Assembly (NCBI GenBank): GCA_947624255.1
Contig: CANQJO010000002.1
Location: 124,001 to 188,000 of the forward strand
Origin: an uncultured Ruminococcus sp.
GTDB taxonomy: Bacteria > Bacillota > Clostridia > Oscillospirales > Ruminococcaceae
Length of the DNA stretch: 64,000 nucleotides
Direction: 5' to 3'
A program made the position numbers and the translations under genes. Positions 37,252 through 47,369 of the stretch are shown piece after piece. The notes under the pieces are model-generated. The model saw nothing but the letters and a program-made list of their open reading frames with translations. It was not told the DNA's origin and did not search any database. Positions within the stretch are counted from its first letter, which is position 1, and every line of letters starts with the position of its first letter.

Positions 37252-38006
37252 GTAAGATCAGCCTTTCTGAACCCCGTTTCAAATGCCTTGTCATAAAGTT
37301 TTGAGAGTGCATATTTATCGCCGAGAAATCCTCCCACGGTTATAAGAGCCGTTTTATTTATTCCGTTTGATGATGCTGTCTCTGCAAGAGTTGCCACCGT
37401 ACAGCGAAATATTTTCTCATCGTCCCATGTTGCTTTGTAAACGATCGCAGCAGGTGTATCGGGAGAATATCCTCCGCTGAGAAGACGTTCTGAAAGCTCC
37501 TTTGTCATACCTGCGCTGAGAAAAATTATCATTGTTGCGCCATGAGCAGCAAGGCTTTCTACGGATTCTTTTTCGGGAACTGCCGTTCTGCCCGCCATTC
37601 GTGTTATTATCACCGTTTGAGAGACTTCCGGAAGTGTATATTCTGCTTTCAGTGACGCCGCCGCTCCGCAAAAGGAGCTGACTCCGGGACAGACATTGAA
37701 GCTGATGCCGAGCTCGGAAAGCCTGTCCATCTGTTCACGTATTGCGCCATACAGAGAGGGATCTCCGGTATGGAGGCGGACTATTCTTTTTCCGGCTTTG
37801 TCAGCATCTGCCATAACAGCTATGATCTCTTCGAGAGTCATGACAGCGCTGTTATATATCTCACATTCGGGAGATGCGTATTCAAGAAGCTCGGGATTGA
37901 CGAGTGAGCCTGCATATATTATCACATCAGCCGATTTTATCAGCCGTAGTCCTCTGAGCGTTATAAGATCGGCAGCACCGCAGCCTGCACCGACAAAATC
38001 AACCAT
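37248..38006 (-). CDS. cbiF: Precorrin-4 / cobalt-precorrin-4 C11-methyltransferase
   Basis: VDFVGAGCGAADLITLRGLRLI, RLHTGDPSLYGAIREQMDRL. Start set at MVDFVGAG. Confidence 0.95.
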   Translation of the reverse strand: MVDFVGAGCGAADLITLRGLRLIKSADVIIYAGSLVNPELLEYASPECEIYNSAVMTLEEIIAVMADADKAGKRIVRLHTGDPSLYGAIREQMDRLSELGISFNVCPGVSSFCGAAASLKAEYTLPEVSQTVIITRMAGRTAVPEKESVESLAAHGATMIIFLSAGMTKELSERLLSGGYSPDTPAAIVYKATWDDEKIFRCTVATLAETASSNGINKTALITVGGFLGDKYALSKLYDKAFETGFRKADLT

Positions 38007-39138
38007 TTTCTTCCTCCGAAATTTTATCAATTATTCCATCGGCAGACTTAGTTTTAACAATAACTCCCTGTTTAGGAGAAAAAGCAAGTGCCCCGATGTC
38101 TGCATTGCCCTTCACCTTTGCTTTGAGATACAGCTCCATACGGTCGGAAAGTACCTCCAGCGTTTTTTCAAGTGCTCCGGGATCACGCAGGATATCGAGA
38201 GCTGCATCGACTGTTGCACAGGCTGTGAGTTTATTCAGCGTATGGATATCGGCTCCGCCTGCAATAGCGCAAAATGCAAGGATCTCCATGCGTCCGTCCG
38301 CACATGAGGAATGTGTGTTCATAATGCCAGCACCGAGCTTTACAAGCTTTCCCAAATGACCTATGATAAGAATTCTCCTGAAACCGAGCTCAATGCCCGC
38401 ATCAATAGCTTCACCGATAAAATTGCTGCATTTTACGGCTGCATCTGACAGTGCGGGAAATCGCTCTCCGACAAAATTTTCACTGTAATTGCCGATCGTT
38501 AAAAGGAGGTTTTCCTTTCCCCGGGCACGTCTCATTCTTGCCTCAGTCCTGACGGTTTCGATTATGGCAGATGTGCTCATCGGCTCGACAATACCGCTTG
38601 TGCCGATTATTGAGATACCTCCGACGATGCCCATACGAGGATTGTACGTTTTTTCTGCAATTTTTTTCCCCTCCGGAACGGATATGACTACCCTCAGTCC
38701 TCCGGTATATCCGGAGTTTTTCACAGCTTTCATAACGGCATCGGTTATCATTTTTCTCGGAACGGAATTTATCGCCGCATCGCCTACAGGCCGGTCAAGT
38801 CCGGGCTTAGTGACAATGCCTACTCCCTCACCGCCGGAGATCTCCACGCCGTATTCGGATAAATAAACGTCAGCGCAAACACTTATTCCGTTTGTGATAT
38901 CCGGATCATCGCCGCTGTCCTTCAAGACCTTGCAGGAGGCATGGTCACTGCCGATAAAGGGGTCTTCCGTATCAAGATCGAGTATGACTCCCTTTGGAGT
39001 AATTATTTCCGCACATCTGACTATTTTTCCGGTAAGGAGCATTTCAGCCGCTGCTCCGGCTGCTGCCGCAGCACATGATCCCGTAGTATAACCGCATCTG
39101 AGACGCTGCCCGTTGACAAAAATATATTTTTCAAACAT
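37999..39138 (-). CDS. cbiD: Cobalt-precorrin-5B C1-methyltransferase
   Basis: LRCGYTTGSCAAAAAGAAAEML, GEGVGIVTKPGLDRPVGDAAINSVPR. Start set at MFEKYIFVNG. Confidence 0.96.
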   Translation of the reverse strand: MFEKYIFVNGQRLRCGYTTGSCAAAAAGAAAEMLLTGKIVRCAEIITPKGVILDLDTEDPFIGSDHASCKVLKDSGDDPDITNGISVCADVYLSEYGVEISGGEGVGIVTKPGLDRPVGDAAINSVPRKMITDAVMKAVKNSGYTGGLRVVISVPEGKKIAEKTYNPRMGIVGGISIIGTSGIVEPMSTSAIIETVRTEARMRRARGKENLLLTIGNYSENFVGERFPALSDAAVKCSNFIGEAIDAGIELGFRRILIIGHLGKLVKLGAGIMNTHSSCADGRMEILAFCAIAGGADIHTLNKLTACATVDAALDILRDPGALEKTLEVLSDRMELYLKAKVKGNADIGALAFSPKQGVIVKTKSADGIIDKISEEENG

Positions 39139-39152
39139 TGGCGCTCCTCTCA

Positions 39153-39836
39153 TTATCGAACGATAAATACGGTGAAATATCCGAATTTGCCGGAATGACC
39201 GGATATCTCCGGAAACAGTTTCTCATTTTCAAGACCGCAATTTTCAACAGCAGATGTTCTGCCGGTCAGACCGGTCCTGTCAAGTATTTCAAGAAGCTCT
39301 GCGAAGCGGCTGCCGGTTTTCATTATCACCTTAGTGCCGCCGGAGCATAACCGCTTTTCAAAGTCTCTGCAAGCAAAGGGAATTATCTCAAGAGATCCAT
39401 CACTCCTTACAAGATCACGCCCCAAAGCAGCAGAGGCTGCACAAAAGCTTGTAACTCCCGGACAGAGCACCGTCTCAAAGCCTTTTTCGGCAACTTTTTC
39501 ACAAATATAGGAAAAAGTGGAAAACACGGATATATCCCCCGAACAGAGCATTGCGGCATCAGCGATGGCAAGCTCACGGCAGATCACCGCCGCTGCATTA
39601 TCATAATTTTCGTCAAGCAGCTTTTTATCAGCAGACATGGGAAAATCAATGGGAATTATTTTTTTGCCGCTGATATCAACAGCTTTTTCAGCTATTGAAA
39701 GGGCGAGTGTTTTCTCACCGCCTGTTCTTGGAATAAAAAGCACCGTGCATTTTTTTATGATCTTCACAGCCTTGACAGTCATAAGCTCAGGATCTCCCGG
39801 ACCTGTGCTTACTCCGTAAAATACACCCATCAGCAT
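39153..39836 (-). CDS. cbiL: Precorrin-2 / cobalt-precorrin-2 C20-methyltransferase
   Basis: FYGVSTGPGDPELMTVKAVKII, AMLCSGDISVFSTFSYI, LCPGVTSFCAASAALGRDL. Confidence 0.94.
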   Translation of the reverse strand: MLMGVFYGVSTGPGDPELMTVKAVKIIKKCTVLFIPRTGGEKTLALSIAEKAVDISGKKIIPIDFPMSADKKLLDENYDNAAAVICRELAIADAAMLCSGDISVFSTFSYICEKVAEKGFETVLCPGVTSFCAASAALGRDLVRSDGSLEIIPFACRDFEKRLCSGGTKVIMKTGSRFAELLEILDRTGLTGRTSAVENCGLENEKLFPEISGHSGKFGYFTVFIVR

Positions 39837-40693
39837 AACCTCCGCAGCTCATCGGAAAGTTTCAGAAGTGTCTCCATATCAAACTGCTCGAATCTTGAAT
39901 TTAGCGAAAGTCCGGTGTTTTCAAGTGCTGTGAAGATCGTCTCTTTTGCAGCTCCCATAACTGATGAGAGTGCATTGGCGGCAGTTTTTCTTCTCTGAGA
40001 AAAACCGCTTTTCACCATTCTGAAAAAGAATTTTTCCTTTTCGGCATCTTCGATCAATGGGCGTGAATGAGGAGTTATCCTTATAACGGCGGAGTCTACG
40101 TTCGGCGACGGCATGAAGCACTCTCTTGAAACATCGAACAGCTTTTCGGCTTTTCCGTAATAATTCACGGCAACGGTTATTGCTCCCGAATCACGTGAGC
40201 CCACATCCGCACAAAGTCTTTCGGCAGCCTCACGCTGTACCATAACGGTGATCGACTCCACCGGCAGACGGCTTTCAAGCAGGAGCATTATCACAGGGGA
40301 GGTTATATAATACGGGAGATTTGCACAGACAGCAGTTCTCATTCCGGGAAATTCGCTGCGGATAATTTCAGATATATCACATTTCATAATGTCATCATTG
40401 ATTATTTTTACATTGCTGAAATCAGAAAGCGTTTCATCAAGTATTGGCAGAAGACGTTTGTCGATCTCTACAGCAGTGACCTTATCGGCACGCCGGGCAA
40501 GCTCAGCCGTAAGCACGCCTATTCCCGTTCCTACTTCAAGAATGCCGAACCCTTTTCCGGCATTTCCCAGCTCTGCGATTTTAGGACATATAGTCGGATC
40601 TGTTATAAAATTCTGCCCGAGACCTTTTGAAAAACTGAAACCGTGACGTGCGAGAAGGCTGCGTATTTCCGCAATATTTGTAAGCTCAGTCAT
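39830..40693 (-). CDS. rsmA: 16S rRNA (adenine1518/1519-N6)-dimethyltransferase
   Basis: SFSKGLGQNFITDPTI, GILEVGTGIGVLTAELA, CANLPYYITSPVIM. Start could be 40705. Confidence 0.95.
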   Translation of the reverse strand: MTELTNIAEIRSLLARHGFSFSKGLGQNFITDPTICPKIAELGNAGKGFGILEVGTGIGVLTAELARRADKVTAVEIDKRLLPILDETLSDFSNVKIINDDIMKCDISEIIRSEFPGMRTAVCANLPYYITSPVIMLLLESRLPVESITVMVQREAAERLCADVGSRDSGAITVAVNYYGKAEKLFDVSRECFMPSPNVDSAVIRITPHSRPLIEDAEKEKFFFRMVKSGFSQRRKTAANALSSVMGAAKETIFTALENTGLSLNSRFEQFDMETLLKLSDELRRLC

Positions 40694-40953
40694 ACCTTGT
40701 GACATTCCTTTTCCCGAAATTCCGTCTGCTTTGCATCGTTGAGCTTATCCATGCTGTTCACAAGATAATCGGCAGAGCGGTATGCGTGCTGAAAATCGGT
40801 ATCCTTGAAATAAAATTTCAGATCTACAAATTCGCCGTCAATGATAATATCCATCTGACGTATCTGCCGTCCGGGGAATTTTTTTCCGGCATATTCAATA
40901 TATCCGTTGATCTCGTGAGTATCCATTTCACCGTTGATAACATTTACCTTCAT
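40690..40953 (-). CDS. Small hypothetical protein
   Basis: 87-aa ORF just upstream of rsmA with AGGAGG-like RBS. Confidence 0.5.
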   Translation of the reverse strand: MKVNVINGEMDTHEINGYIEYAGKKFPGRQIRQMDIIIDGEFVDLKFYFKDTDFQHAYRSADYLVNSMDKLNDAKQTEFREKECHKV

Positions 40954-41040
40954 ATTTTCCTCCTATCATTCTATCACACATAAATTTCCTGCAAGTTTTG
41001 CCTTTTGCGGCATTCTCCTTTTCAGATATGTATGCTGATT

Positions 41041-42678
41041 TCATTCTGAAAACTGTGCATGATCTTCGCAAAGATCGTCGGGTTTCAGAGCGAAATTAGT
41101 ATTGGCTGTTATCATTTCCGCACATTTAATACCGTCAACAGCAGCAGAGATTATCCCTCCGGCATAGCCTGCGCCCTCTCCGCACGGAAATAGTCCCTTT
41201 ACCGAAATCGACTGCATATCCTCGCCCCGGCATATCCTCACCGGAGAGCTGCTCCGGCTCTCAACGCCCGTAAGAACAGCAGAGTCACTGTCAAATCCCG
41301 GTATTTTTTTCCCCATTTCTCTGATACCGCTTTTAACGGCATCGCAGACAAAATCAGGAAGATACGTCTCCGGTCTTGCAGGTCTTATTCCCGGACTGTA
41401 TGTAGGAAGTATATCCTCCGGCATCACAGGCTCTCTTTCATTGAGAAGATCTCCCACAGTGATAACAGGCGCACTGTAATCAGCTCCGCCGGCGATAAAA
41501 GCCTTGTGTTCGATATCACGCTGAAAAAAAACTCCGGCAAGAGGATCGCTGCTGCCAAGATCGTCAGGCTCTACATTAACAAGGAGCGCACTGTTGGAGT
41601 TTTTTCCGTCACGTGCAAAGCAGCTCATTCCGTTCACGGCGATGCCCTCCTTTTCGGAGGCTGCCGCTATGACATATCCTCCCGGACACATACAGAATGT
41701 ATAGAGAGTTCTTCCGCCGGGAAGATGTACGGCGAGCTTGTAATCAGCCGCTTTCAGAGCAGGATGATCGGCAAAATCGCCGTACATGGCTCTGTCGATC
41801 TGCCGTCTGTCATGCTCGATGCGCATACCCACCGCAAAACTCTTCTGTGCAAGCATTATATTCTCCTGTTTAAGCAGGCGGAACACATCTCTTGCACTGT
41901 GACCGGCAGCAAGTATCACATTGTGTGTATCTATGCTGTGAATACCGTCACTATCGCTGTATGATACAGAATCAATACAGCCGCTGTCTGTTGTGAAGCC
42001 GCAGAATTTTGCACCAAATCTGACATCGCCTCCAAGAGCGATGACCCGCTCCCGCAGTTTTTTTACCGCATGGCGCAATCTGTCTGTACCGATATGCGGT
42101 TTTGCAAGATAGAGTATTTCTTCCGGAGCGCCAAATTCCACAAGTCTTTCAAGGATCCATTCAATACGCTTGTCTTTTATTCCGGTGGTGAGCTTGCCGT
42201 CGGAAAAAGTCCCTGCTCCGCCCTCGCCGAACTGAACATTGCATTCCGTATCGAGCTTACGATTTTTACGAAATTCCTCAACTGCGGCGCATCTGGAATC
42301 CACATCTTTTCCACGCTCAAGAACGATAGGACGTGTTCCCGACTCTGCCAGTACAAGAGCCGCAAACATTCCTGCCGGACCGAATCCGACTATTACGGGA
42401 CGTTCGGTAATGCCGCTGACTTTTGGGATAATATAATGGAATTTTTCGGCAGGAACTGCATTTTTCAGCCTTTTAAGAAGCATTTTTTCTCCCTTTGCCC
42501 GAATATCCAGAGATATGATAAAATGCACATCTGCCTTTTTGCGGGCATCAACAGATTTTTTATGCAGTTTCACGCTTTTCAATGATGCTCTGTCAATGCC
42601 GAGCTTTTTTGTGCATAACTCATCAAGCCGGGAAAAATCAAAATCAAGCGGAACTCTTATTCCGGAAACTCTTATCAT
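41041..42678 (-). CDS. FAD-dependent oxidoreductase-like protein
   Basis: VIVGFGPAGMFAALVLAESGTRPIVLERG, GEGGAGTFSDGKLTTG, GEGAGYAGGIISAAVDG. Start set at MIRVSGIRV. Confidence 0.88.
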   Translation of the reverse strand: MIRVSGIRVPLDFDFSRLDELCTKKLGIDRASLKSVKLHKKSVDARKKADVHFIISLDIRAKGEKMLLKRLKNAVPAEKFHYIIPKVSGITERPVIVGFGPAGMFAALVLAESGTRPIVLERGKDVDSRCAAVEEFRKNRKLDTECNVQFGEGGAGTFSDGKLTTGIKDKRIEWILERLVEFGAPEEILYLAKPHIGTDRLRHAVKKLRERVIALGGDVRFGAKFCGFTTDSGCIDSVSYSDSDGIHSIDTHNVILAAGHSARDVFRLLKQENIMLAQKSFAVGMRIEHDRRQIDRAMYGDFADHPALKAADYKLAVHLPGGRTLYTFCMCPGGYVIAAASEKEGIAVNGMSCFARDGKNSNSALLVNVEPDDLGSSDPLAGVFFQRDIEHKAFIAGGADYSAPVITVGDLLNEREPVMPEDILPTYSPGIRPARPETYLPDFVCDAVKSGIREMGKKIPGFDSDSAVLTGVESRSSSPVRICRGEDMQSISVKGLFPCGEGAGYAGGIISAAVDGIKCAEMITANTNFALKPDDLCEDHAQFSE

Positions 42679-43910
42679 CGTCTTTCTCCTTTCAGCGACC
42701 GTGCGCAGTTTCTGCCTGCTGCTGTTCCCGATGACCATGCCCATTGCAGGTTATAGCCTCCGCAGTCGCCTACAGTGTCGAGTATCTCTCCGGCAAAAAA
42801 AATTCCCTTTTCGAGTGATGATCCAAGCTCATCATTGATGCATGAAGCATGGATACCTCCGCGTGTTGCCTGCGCATTCTGCCACGGTGAGCTTCCCTGC
42901 ACATGAAATTCAAGGCATTTGATATTCCGTGCTATGAGGAACAGGTCATTATGAGAAAGTGCTGATATTTTTTCCGACAGCGGTCTTTTCAGCGTGCGCT
43001 TGACTATATAAAGTGCCAAATTTTTAACAAATGCACCGGTGAGAAATTCCTCAAGAGAAAAATCGCCTCTTGACCGGCGTATATCTTCAAGATACTTCAT
43101 TAGCTGTTCATTGCTCATATCCGGCAGAAGATCAAGGCATATCCTTAATTTTCCGTCATGCTCGGCGAGAAAATGAGCCATATTGAAAACGCATATGCCT
43201 GAAAGCGAATTATCGGTGAACTGTATCTCTCCTTGCTCTTCGCCAAGGAGCTTTTTATCTGAAAATGCCCTGACGCTTCCCTTGACACGGATCCCTTTCA
43301 GTCCTTTCAGCACTCCGGGATCAACTTTCAAAGGTGCTGCTGCCGGAGTGATCTTTGCAATTTTATAGCCTCTTTCTCTGAAAAGTCTTATAATGCTCCC
43401 GTCAGTGCCGAAACGTGGAGCAGCGTAACCTCCTGCACATATGATCAGTCTGCGGCATGATATCGAGTCATTCCCGGAGAATATTTCAAATGCCTCCGAA
43501 TGACCTGTTATTGAATCTGCATTAAATCCGCAGATCTCCCTTACTCCAAGAGATGCGCATTTCAGTCTCAGTGCATTTGATACCGTAGCTGCACTGTAGC
43601 TTGCAGGATATATCCTGCCCTCACTGTCAGAGGCGGTAAGCACTCCCATATCCGCAAAGAAATCGACAGCATCGGGAGTATTTTTTATTATTTTCATCGC
43701 ATCAATTGAGCCGTGATAAAATCTTTCGCATAAATTTTTATTTCCGAGATTGCAGCGCCCTCCGCCCGTGGCAAGTATTTTGCTTGCAACACGTTCAAGG
43801 CGTTCAGCGATCACGACATTGATCGAGGGAGACTCCGTTTTAGCAGCAATAGCCGCCGACAGACCGGAAGCACCGCCTCCCACAACGGCGATATCTGTTT
43901 TTATTTTCAT
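42675..43910 (-). CDS. HI0933/BaiN-family flavoprotein
   Basis: AVVGGGASGLSAAIAA, KILATGGGRCNLGNK, CGGYNLQWAWSSGTAAG. Confidence 0.92.
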   Translation of the reverse strand: MKIKTDIAVVGGGASGLSAAIAAKTESPSINVVIAERLERVASKILATGGGRCNLGNKNLCERFYHGSIDAMKIIKNTPDAVDFFADMGVLTASDSEGRIYPASYSAATVSNALRLKCASLGVREICGFNADSITGHSEAFEIFSGNDSISCRRLIICAGGYAAPRFGTDGSIIRLFRERGYKIAKITPAAAPLKVDPGVLKGLKGIRVKGSVRAFSDKKLLGEEQGEIQFTDNSLSGICVFNMAHFLAEHDGKLRICLDLLPDMSNEQLMKYLEDIRRSRGDFSLEEFLTGAFVKNLALYIVKRTLKRPLSEKISALSHNDLFLIARNIKCLEFHVQGSSPWQNAQATRGGIHASCINDELGSSLEKGIFFAGEILDTVGDCGGYNLQWAWSSGTAAGRNCARSLKGERR

Positions 43911-43984
43911 ATAACCTCCATAATATCAATGAGGGCATATTGCATCTTTTTTTCCTTTGACCGCAAAGCACGGATCTTCGGGAG

Positions 43985-44935
43985 TCACTGCTTTTTGAGC
44001 TTGCCGTTATTCAGCTCTTTCACATAAACGTCAAGCTGATTGAACGGTATCTCTATGCCGTTTTCATCGAAACCTGCCTTTACCTCTTCAAGAAGGGCAT
44101 ACCGCACTTCATTGTAATCATTGTTCTCCACCCAGACGAATACATCTATCGAAACAGAACTTTCATTATGTGCTGCCATGCGGACGAGCGGTTCGGGAGA
44201 TGCTGCGATCTCCTTTTTGCTGCTTATAATGTTCAGAATGATATCCCTTGCCTTTGAGTAGTCTGCGGTGTAGGAGATATCAAATCTCAGGTCGATGCGC
44301 CTTGTAGGACTTTCCGTATAATTGACTATTTTTGCATCTGTGACTTTTCCGTTGGGAATAAATATGGTCTTGCAGTCAAAGCTCTCGATCTTCGTGTAGA
44401 GTATGCCGATCGTGATTACCTTTCCGACCGAACCGTCAAGCTCAACTATATCTCCCGAGACAAAAGGCTTTGAAAAAAGTATTATAAATCCTCCGGCAAG
44501 ATTTGAAAGGCAATTTTGCAGCGCAAGGCTGACTGCCAGTCCTGCTGCACCGAATATTGTTATCACCGATGACATGGGTACATTGAGAACGGTTAGTGCC
44601 ATTATCAGAACTACCATATATAATATCACTTTTATCAACGATACAAGAAAGCTCTTTGCCGCACCGTCTATATTTGATTTTTTGAGAGTTTTTTTGAAAA
44701 CTCCTGCGATGAGCCGTGAGATGAGCACTCCGATGATAAGTATTGCAAGAGCCATTATCAGTGAGGGAACAGCATGACTGAAATATGCAAGCGCACGTTC
44801 AAGAATACCGGCAGTCCTGTTCACCTGCTCCTGTATCGTTGCAAAGGAGGTCGTCTCAGTGATCTCAGATATCACAGATCCCGCGCCATCAGTAACTATA
44901 GAAGTAATATCTGTCTGATTCATATATCCGATCAT
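43985..44935 (-). CDS. mscS: MscS-family mechanosensitive ion channel
   Basis: FGAAGLAVSLALQNCLSNLAGGFIILFSKPFVSGDIVELDGSVGKVITIGILYT. Confidence 0.93.
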   Translation of the reverse strand: MIGYMNQTDITSIVTDGAGSVISEITETTSFATIQEQVNRTAGILERALAYFSHAVPSLIMALAILIIGVLISRLIAGVFKKTLKKSNIDGAAKSFLVSLIKVILYMVVLIMALTVLNVPMSSVITIFGAAGLAVSLALQNCLSNLAGGFIILFSKPFVSGDIVELDGSVGKVITIGILYTKIESFDCKTIFIPNGKVTDAKIVNYTESPTRRIDLRFDISYTADYSKARDIILNIISSKKEIAASPEPLVRMAAHNESSVSIDVFVWVENNDYNEVRYALLEEVKAGFDENGIEIPFNQLDVYVKELNNGKLKKQ

Positions 44936-45130
44936 ATCCTGTTATTGAAATATTTTTATACAAAAGGCAGCACCGCACAAAAGCCGCACTGCAAAAAGCG
45001 CATACTCCCGGGGATAATTTTCTCCGGACATATGACTGCCATATGATAATTATAGCAGAATATGAAAAAAAGGTCAATGCTTTTCGTGAGTTAAATTATT
45101 TTACCATATTTGCGTATAACAGAAAATGGA

Positions 45131-45159
45131 TTGACTTTTTCCATGATGCGTGGTATAAT
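45131..45159 (+). promoter_or_regulatory. Sigma-70-type promoter TTGACT-17-TATAAT for the moxR operon
   Basis: TTGACT 45131-45136, TATAAT 45154-45159. Confidence 0.8.
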
Positions 45160-45211
45160 TACTTTATAAGTATATGAAAACAAAAAATTTAAAAAATCCG
45201 GAGATCTGAAA

Positions 45212-46171
45212 ATGAATAATTCGTACTATACAGATATGATCAATCGTATTCTCAATGAAATGAGAAAAGCAGTCATCGGAAAGGATACTATCCTGATAAA
45301 GGTACTGCTTGCAATGTTCTGCCGAGGACATATCCTTATCGAGGATATCCCCGGTGTGGGAAAAACTACTCTCGCACTCTCGCTTTCAAAGGCTCTTTCT
45401 TTGGAGCATAATCGTATGCAGTTCACACCCGATGTTCTTCCCTCGGATATAACGGGATTCTCGGTATATAACAAAAGCAGCGGTCAGTTTGAATTTCATC
45501 CCGGTGTGGCGTTCTGCAACCTTTTTCTTGCCGATGAGATAAACCGTACCTCCAGCAAGACTCAATCAGCACTCCTTGAGCTCATGGAGGAAAAAAGCAT
45601 AACAGTTGACGGCAACACGTACAAGCTCCCAGAACCGTATACGGTCATAGCAACACAGAATCCCATTGGTTCGGCAGGTACTCATAATCTGCCTGATTCA
45701 CAGCTTGACCGTTTTATGATAAAGCTCAGCATGGGATATCCCGACTATGAAAATGAGGTCGCAATACTCAGATCCAAATATAATGCCAATCCTCTTGACG
45801 GCATAAGTCCCGTTGCCGATGCATCGTTCATAACCGAAATACAGGACTATATCTCAAATATCTATGTTGATGACAGGATCTACGAGTATATAGTATCTAT
45901 TGCGGCAGCTACAAGGGATCACTCTATGATTAAGCTCGGTGTAAGTCCCAGAGGTACTCTTGCACTGATGCAGATCGCCAAGGGTGTTGCTGTTGCTATG
46001 GGGCGTAATTTTGTGCTTCCTGATGACGTGGTCTATATCTGCGGAGACGTTTTTGAACATCGTATCATACTCAGCTCAAAAGCAAAGCTTTCTGAGGTGT
46101 CTCCGCAGGAGATCATCGCCGATATACTTAAAAAAGTTCCCGTTCCGAGAATATCATCACCACAGAGGTGA
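45212..46171 (+). CDS. MoxR-family AAA ATPase
   Basis: GHILIEDIPGVGKTTLALSLSKAL, NRTSSKTQSALLELMEEKSI, ATQNPIGSAGTHNLPDSQLDRFMIKL. Confidence 0.95.
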   Translation: MNNSYYTDMINRILNEMRKAVIGKDTILIKVLLAMFCRGHILIEDIPGVGKTTLALSLSKALSLEHNRMQFTPDVLPSDITGFSVYNKSSGQFEFHPGVAFCNLFLADEINRTSSKTQSALLELMEEKSITVDGNTYKLPEPYTVIATQNPIGSAGTHNLPDSQLDRFMIKLSMGYPDYENEVAILRSKYNANPLDGISPVADASFITEIQDYISNIYVDDRIYEYIVSIAAATRDHSMIKLGVSPRGTLALMQIAKGVAVAMGRNFVLPDDVVYICGDVFEHRIILSSKAKLSEVSPQEIIADILKKVPVPRISSPQR

Positions 46172-46175
46172 AGTC

Positions 46176-47369
46176 ATGCTCATTACAAAATTGCTTTTCC
46201 TGATTTTTATCCTGATCTGCTCCGCTTTTTATATTCTGTATCTCTGGGATTTCGCACTTGTGCTGCTTGTGGTGATGATATCGCTTCCGGTGATAATGCT
46301 CATATCTGTGCTCATAGCAAGACATTCAATAAGTGCGGAATTTTCAATGCCGAGTGACATAACAGGGAAAAACCGGATATTCCCTATTCAGCTTGATGTG
46401 ACTAACCGGAGCTTTATTCCCATCGGCAAAGCTGAGGCTCACATTGAATACTACAATGTTTTCAGTGACCGGATAGCTGCATTCGATGTCGTTATGCCGA
46501 TACAGCCGAGGAATTCACAAAGAGTTACTTTCCGGCTCAGTTCAAGATTCTGTGGGATAGTCAAGATCAGAAGCGCATACATCAGCATTTATGATCCGTT
46601 AAGGATCTTCCGGTTCAAGGTGGGAAAAAATGCTTCAGCCGAAATTGCTGTCATGCCTGAAAGCCGTGATATTTCAGGCACTGTTTCATACATCGACCGT
46701 ATTGATGAGGAAAGCACTGCCTTTTCCGAAAACAAACCCGGTGATGATCCGTCAGAGGTATTCTCTCTCAGAGAATATATTCCCGGAGATAAGCTGAACC
46801 GCATACACTGGAAACTGAGCTCAAAAAGCGATGACTTCATTGTAAAGGAATTCAGTCTGCCTGTAGATATACCGTCTGTTCTGTTTCTTGACATGAAATG
46901 CTACGAGGATTCTGCTTATACGCTGCCTATATTTGACACTCTTATCGAGACTGTATGCTCCCTTTCACGATTTCTGTTGGAGAATGAAAGGATGCACAGG
47001 ATCATCTACTTTAATGCAGGTGAAAAACGCTTCATAGACGTGGAGATCAATGATCTGCAATCAATGAATGAGGTCATTAAAAGTATCGTGACCTCTGTGC
47101 GTGATAATCTGTACTGTCTGCCTCCTGAGAAATATTTCTCTGAAGATCCAACGCTTTCGGCATCGTCATTCACGTTCATAAGCTCCTCGCAGGATCATGC
47201 GCTGCTCTCGTATATTGACGAGGAAATTGATGCGGATATTAAAAATGCCGTCATCATAATAAAAGATCATGCCGGATCGTCTGAGGTGAAAGAAATGTTT
47301 GACCGGCTTGATGTTATCCCTGTCGTAATAGGAAGGATCTCTTCCTCCATAAAGGATATTGATATTTAA
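46176..47369 (+). CDS. DUF58-domain membrane protein
   Basis: EVFSLREYIPGDKLNRIHWKLSSKSDDFIVKEF is the DUF58 motif; start at ATG 46176 (track ORF extends upstream into moxR). Confidence 0.9.
   Translation: MLITKLLFLIFILICSAFYILYLWDFALVLLVVMISLPVIMLISVLIARHSISAEFSMPSDITGKNRIFPIQLDVTNRSFIPIGKAEAHIEYYNVFSDRIAAFDVVMPIQPRNSQRVTFRLSSRFCGIVKIRSAYISIYDPLRIFRFKVGKNASAEIAVMPESRDISGTVSYIDRIDEESTAFSENKPGDDPSEVFSLREYIPGDKLNRIHWKLSSKSDDFIVKEFSLPVDIPSVLFLDMKCYEDSAYTLPIFDTLIETVCSLSRFLLENERMHRIIYFNAGEKRFIDVEINDLQSMNEVIKSIVTSVRDNLYCLPPEKYFSEDPTLSASSFTFISSSQDHALLSYIDEEIDADIKNAVIIIKDHAGSSEVKEMFDRLDVIPVVIGRISSSIKDIDI

Noticed and set aside
40954-41040. Possible cobalamin riboswitch upstream of the cob cluster
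   Set aside because: Intergenic space is only 87 bp with no B12-box-like or conserved helix pattern seen; needs Infernal to exclude formally.
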